Shown piece by piece: positions 5,635 through 8,911 of a stretch of 8,911 nucleotides of DNA. The DNA is from Desulfobacteraceae bacterium (GTDB lineage Bacteria > Desulfobacterota > Desulfobacteria > Desulfobacterales > UBA11574). Numbering within the stretch: the stretch's first letter is position 1; each line of letters begins with the position of its first letter. The DNA lies in NCBI GenBank assembly GCA_013203195.1, contig JABMQM010000108.1, positions 1 through 8,911 of the forward strand, read 5' to 3'. The position numbers and the translations under genes were made by a program. The notes under the pieces are model-generated. The model was given only the letters and a program-made list of their open reading frames with translations, did not search any database and had not been told where the DNA came from.

Positions 5635-8600
5635 GCAGATTTCCGCGAATCGGCGATCTAATCGAAGTGCCTCCGGTACAGACTGTTATACGCCTTGAGG
5701 AGGGCCGCACTCGATCTGAATCAATTGCCAACACCTTTGTCTTTACCGATGAGGTCTCGTCCCATTTTGCGATTCTGGCCGATGCGCTGCTTAAGGACCA
5801 CGGTCGGGGATTTTTTCTGCAGGGCGATTTTGGGTCAGGCAAATCCCATTTTTTGGCTACCCTTACCGCCTGGCTCCAAGACAATCCGGGGGCTGAAGTG
5901 CTGTCAGAACATCACGGCGGACTTCGCCGGGTTAAAGCCTCCGGGCGCAGTTTCTTAACGGTTGGTGTTTCCCTGGTAAATTACAGAGCTTCAACTCCCC
6001 TTGAACGCATCCTCGTGGAGGCCATCGAGACTGCTCTGGCTTCACACGGCATCAAGATACAGTTAACACCCCTGTCTGCATTCCTAAGCCACTTTAAAAC
6101 GCTGCTTGAAAACAGGGATCTGGCATCCGCCTTTGCAAAACAGGAGGGTATATTGCCGGATGACCCGGAGCATATCGATGCATTCATGGGTACAAACCCC
6201 CGCCAGGCCTACACAGCAGGGATACGCTTCATGAAGAGTCTCGGCATGGAAGCGCCGGAGGCCCTGGTTGAAGACCGGCATGAAACCTTTGCACGGGTTT
6301 TGAAGGCGATGCGTGCGGCCGGATTCGACGGGCTGGTAATCTTAATTGACGAACTTTCCGAATATTTTCGTTCCAAACCGGATGCGCGGGGACTAAACGA
6401 AGATGCTCGAACGTTGCAACTGATCGGCGAAATTACCGGTGGCGAACCGGTCTGGATCATTGCTGCCGTGCAGGAAAGCATCGAGCGCACCGGCGACATT
6501 TCCCAGGTTACTTTTCAAAAAATCAAAGACCGTTTTCCAATAAAGTTTGCCCTTTCCACCTTACATATCAAAGCACTCATCTCCGGGCGCCTTGTTAAAA
6601 AGAGACCGGGATCCGGTGAGGCGCTTCAAAGTGTTTACGAATATTTTCAAAGACAGTTTCCTTCCTTTCGATGGCGCTTTGAGGATTTTCAGGCGACCTA
6701 TCCGGTTCATCCCGTAACCATTGCACTCCTTGACGGTCTGGGAGACCTTTTTTCAGAGCACAGAGGAATCGTCGATTTTGTTCACAGCCGGCTGGCAGGC
6801 GATGAGACCAGACAGATATCAGGTATCCTTGACCGGCCGGCCTATGAGCTCTTAGGGCCTGACAGCATTTATGAACATTTTGCTCAAAGGATGGCCGAGT
6901 TTTCAGGGTTTCATGTCTATCCAAGGCACGTGATCCCTCACCTTGATGACGTGATTGAGAACACAATCGATGAAGAAGACAGGACCCTTGCTCGCAGAAT
7001 CATACGGATTCTGGTGCTTTACAGGATTCATCCAACCGCCGAGATCCCCACCGTGAGGGAAATAACGGAACAGGTTGCCTGTGCCCTTGCCGATCAAGAC
7101 CCAAGCTTGAATGTTCAGTTTGTGGCCGAGGGGATTCTGGACCTTCTGGTTGAAAAAAGCAAATTTCTTGTTAAACATCCTTCTGACAGCAAAGATCCTC
7201 TTGATGCCGTGTATGAAGTCTTAACCGAAGAAGATCCGGCCAAAACGCTGAAGGCAAGGATTTTAAGAGCGGCTTCGGAGATTCCTTTCGATGACTCTCG
7301 CTTACTGACAACTGTGTTTGCCAAGTTGCCTGAATCGGCATCATGGCCCGGACCCGGATTTTGGGAGCAGGGGATTACTCGAATCGTTAATTGGCGTCGA
7401 AGCACCCGGCGGGCTTTTGTTGCTTTTTTAACCCGTGGAGAAGAAGCGGATTTTGGTGATCGGTTAAGGCGGGTCTTATCTGAAAAAGAGGCGGATTTTG
7501 TTTTTATCATAAGCCTTGGAACCATTGACTTTAAGATGGAACATACCGCCGTGTGGGCAGTTTCTCTGTCTATGAATGCAGCCGACCGTTCGATCCTCCA
7601 CGAGTTTTTGGCGACCAAACAAATTGCCGCGGGGCTGCGACCGTCGAATCCTGCGGATGCCCCGCTGATTGAGGCGGCCAGGGAATCTATTGACAGACTT
7701 AAGGCGGCCGCGTACCAGGCTGCCTTGAATGTCTTTTATGCCGGGGCCTTCACAGATTCAATAATTACGGTAGAACCGATAATCCGTCAGATGAAACGGT
7801 TTGACGGGCTCCTCGATGAAGCCGGAGGAATTTTGTTAGAGGAACGCTATCCGGGATACAGGGAAATTGCGCCCAGCAAGGTCTCCCCCTCTCCACGGTT
7901 ATATCAACGCCTTCTGGATGAGTTTGTTTTACCGGGAAGCATGGGTCTGCGCCAGGCCCATTCCCAGGGATTAAATGACGCCATCGAAGGGCTGGCAACC
8001 CCTCTCGGCCTGGTGGAGCTGCGGTCAGGATCTTACATTTTTGCGCCTGATCCTGAAAAGCATTCCCTCCTGTCAACGGTATTCAGCCTGATCAACACTG
8101 CCGGAGAGACTCCGTTTTCAGATGTGCTGCATTCTTTGGGTACCGGCAGGTTTGGGCTTCCGGATGATACTGCATATTTTTTGCTTTCAGCGCTTGCGTA
8201 TGGCGGACTGATAACTCTTCTTAAAAACGGTCGTGCCATGCCGATGGAGTTTTTAAATCTTGCAATGGTTAAGAACGCCGATGCGCTGGCTCCCGGGGAA
8301 GTGATTGGGAAATACGACCGGGAAACCCTCATTAATGAATGTTCCTTTCTTGCTCCTGCCCGCGGGTGGGACTCCTTTGGATTACGGCAGCAGCGTGAAG
8401 CCTGGCAAGCGGTAATTAAATTTCGTGACTGGGCTGCCAAAACTGTTTCCAGCGTGGCCAAACGTCTTTCCGTTTTTGCGGAATTCTCTGCTTTTGAAGC
8501 TTTTGATCTGGGATCTTTGCAGTCTCAGCTTGATGCATTGCTGTCTCTGGGCGGTGAAATCAAGGTGTCCTATCCTGCCCGGGAAGGGCTTGAGCGCTTT

Positions 8601-8911
8601 TTGAAAGCTTGGCGCGGCTATGGATTTACTTCACATAATATTGAATTTATAAAGAAAATAAAAACATTTCTCTCTCAACAGGCGGAACAGTTTGTGTTTG
8701 TGAATCATTATATCCGGCATACGGCTGTAGATCGGGGCTGCTTGGCTGACAAAGATATCGAGGAACAGAAAGATAAAGTGAGACATTTACTGGACCATCC
8801 GCATGATCTTGTCATCAATGATGACGCTTCGCAGTTAAAAGATATATTCGATCGGTTTCGGACAGTCTATGCGGATTTTTACATCAAAAAACACAACGAA
8901 CATTACAAACA
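5631..8911 (+). CDS. Large P-loop ATPase of DUF6079 / BrxC-PglY type, partial at right edge
   Basis: The frame is open without a stop from 5631 to the window end: 1093 codons, C-terminus missing. A Walker A motif GDFGSGKS lies at residues 65-72 (K71, S72) and a Walker B LVILIDE at 235-241 (D240, E241), followed by LSEYFRSKPDARGLNEDARTLQ. Then come a sensor-like strand PVWIIAAVQE (273-282) and KIKDRFP (297-303) with a candidate arginine finger at R301. The order, the GxFGSGKSH form of Walker A and the DELSE...KPD block resemble the very long ATPases annotated as DUF6079, which I relate to BREX BrxC/PglY proteins; this is recognition from memory, not a search. The remaining roughly 780 residues are mainly helical with winged-helix-like stretches and no second nucleotide site that I can see; near the visible end is a polar YIKKHNEHYK (1084-1093). 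No transmembrane segment is visible. It probably works as an ATP-driven remodelling or DNA/protein-loading machine together with the TPR protein. Alternatives are another STAND or AAA-like regulatory ATPase. The substrate is unknown. Confidence 0.9.
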   Translation, partial: MSRFPRIGDLIEVPPVQTVIRLEEGRTRSESIANTFVFTDEVSSHFAILADALLKDHGRGFFLQGDFGSGKSHFLATLTAWLQDNPGAEVLSEHHGGLRRVKASGRSFLTVGVSLVNYRASTPLERILVEAIETALASHGIKIQLTPLSAFLSHFKTLLENRDLASAFAKQEGILPDDPEHIDAFMGTNPRQAYTAGIRFMKSLGMEAPEALVEDRHETFARVLKAMRAAGFDGLVILIDELSEYFRSKPDARGLNEDARTLQLIGEITGGEPVWIIAAVQESIERTGDISQVTFQKIKDRFPIKFALSTLHIKALISGRLVKKRPGSGEALQSVYEYFQRQFPSFRWRFEDFQATYPVHPVTIALLDGLGDLFSEHRGIVDFVHSRLAGDETRQISGILDRPAYELLGPDSIYEHFAQRMAEFSGFHVYPRHVIPHLDDVIENTIDEEDRTLARRIIRILVLYRIHPTAEIPTVREITEQVACALADQDPSLNVQFVAEGILDLLVEKSKFLVKHPSDSKDPLDAVYEVLTEEDPAKTLKARILRAASEIPFDDSRLLTTVFAKLPESASWPGPGFWEQGITRIVNWRRSTRRAFVAFLTRGEEADFGDRLRRVLSEKEADFVFIISLGTIDFKMEHTAVWAVSLSMNAADRSILHEFLATKQIAAGLRPSNPADAPLIEAARESIDRLKAAAYQAALNVFYAGAFTDSIITVEPIIRQMKRFDGLLDEAGGILLEERYPGYREIAPSKVSPSPRLYQRLLDEFVLPGSMGLRQAHSQGLNDAIEGLATPLGLVELRSGSYIFAPDPEKHSLLSTVFSLINTAGETPFSDVLHSLGTGRFGLPDDTAYFLLSALAYGGLITLLKNGRAMPMEFLNLAMVKNADALAPGEVIGKYDRETLINECSFLAPARGWDSFGLRQQREAWQAVIKFRDWAAKTVSSVAKRLSVFAEFSAFEAFDLGSLQSQLDALLSLGGEIKVSYPAREGLERFLKAWRGYGFTSHNIEFIKKIKTFLSQQAEQFVFVNHYIRHTAVDRGCLADKDIEEQKDKVRHLLDHPHDLVINDDASQLKDIFDRFRTVYADFYIKKHNEHYK

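Noticed and set aside
7115..7618. A 167-codon minus-strand open frame, and similar ones at 6595-6966 and 8033-8461
   Set aside because: All lie opposite the ATPase gene, whose frame is unbroken and carries clear motifs; their translations are low-complexity and arginine/serine-rich.
3407..8911. RNase D as part of the TPR-ATPase system
   Set aside because: RNase D is a housekeeping enzyme with its own predicted promoter and a 122-bp gap before the TPR gene; same strand alone is weak evidence.

Overview
The window reads as a stretch of chromosome from a Gram-negative bacterium, most likely a sulfate-reducer-type deltaproteobacterium (Desulfobacterota). That placement is an inference from protein flavour, moderate GC, and the degenerate 7-bp and 8-bp tandem repeats that fill the gaps between genes. 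No rRNA, tRNA, CRISPR array, transposase or integrase was seen.

Left part (1-1213). A small MOSC-domain protein (160-624, +), probably a molybdenum-cofactor or sulfur-carrier protein, is followed by about 190 bp of degenerate heptad repeats. These run into its last codons and form a long inverted repeat. On the minus strand lies a 68-residue, five-cysteine protein (795-1001). A second heptad-built inverted repeat (1074-1155) separates it from thrS.

Middle (1214-4543). Threonyl-tRNA synthetase (thrS, minus strand, complete) and a ribonuclease D-like 3'-5' exonuclease with an HRDC region (rnd, plus strand) diverge from a 276-bp gap. Each has a plausible sigma-70 promoter with a 17-bp spacer. 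The two promoters face each other, so the predicted transcripts overlap at their 5' ends. A four-copy CACGAAAG repeat sits just before the rnd start.

Right part (4666-8911). A 322-residue TPR protein overlaps by ATGA with a very large P-loop ATPase (at least 1093 residues, running off the right edge) that resembles the DUF6079 / BrxC-PglY type of ATPase. The overlap and a good internal ribosome binding site imply a translationally coupled pair. ATPases of this type are known from BREX phage-defence loci, but no methyltransferase, PglZ or other BREX partner is inside the window. This pair is the best candidate for an undescribed system, and its meaning depends on genes to the right.
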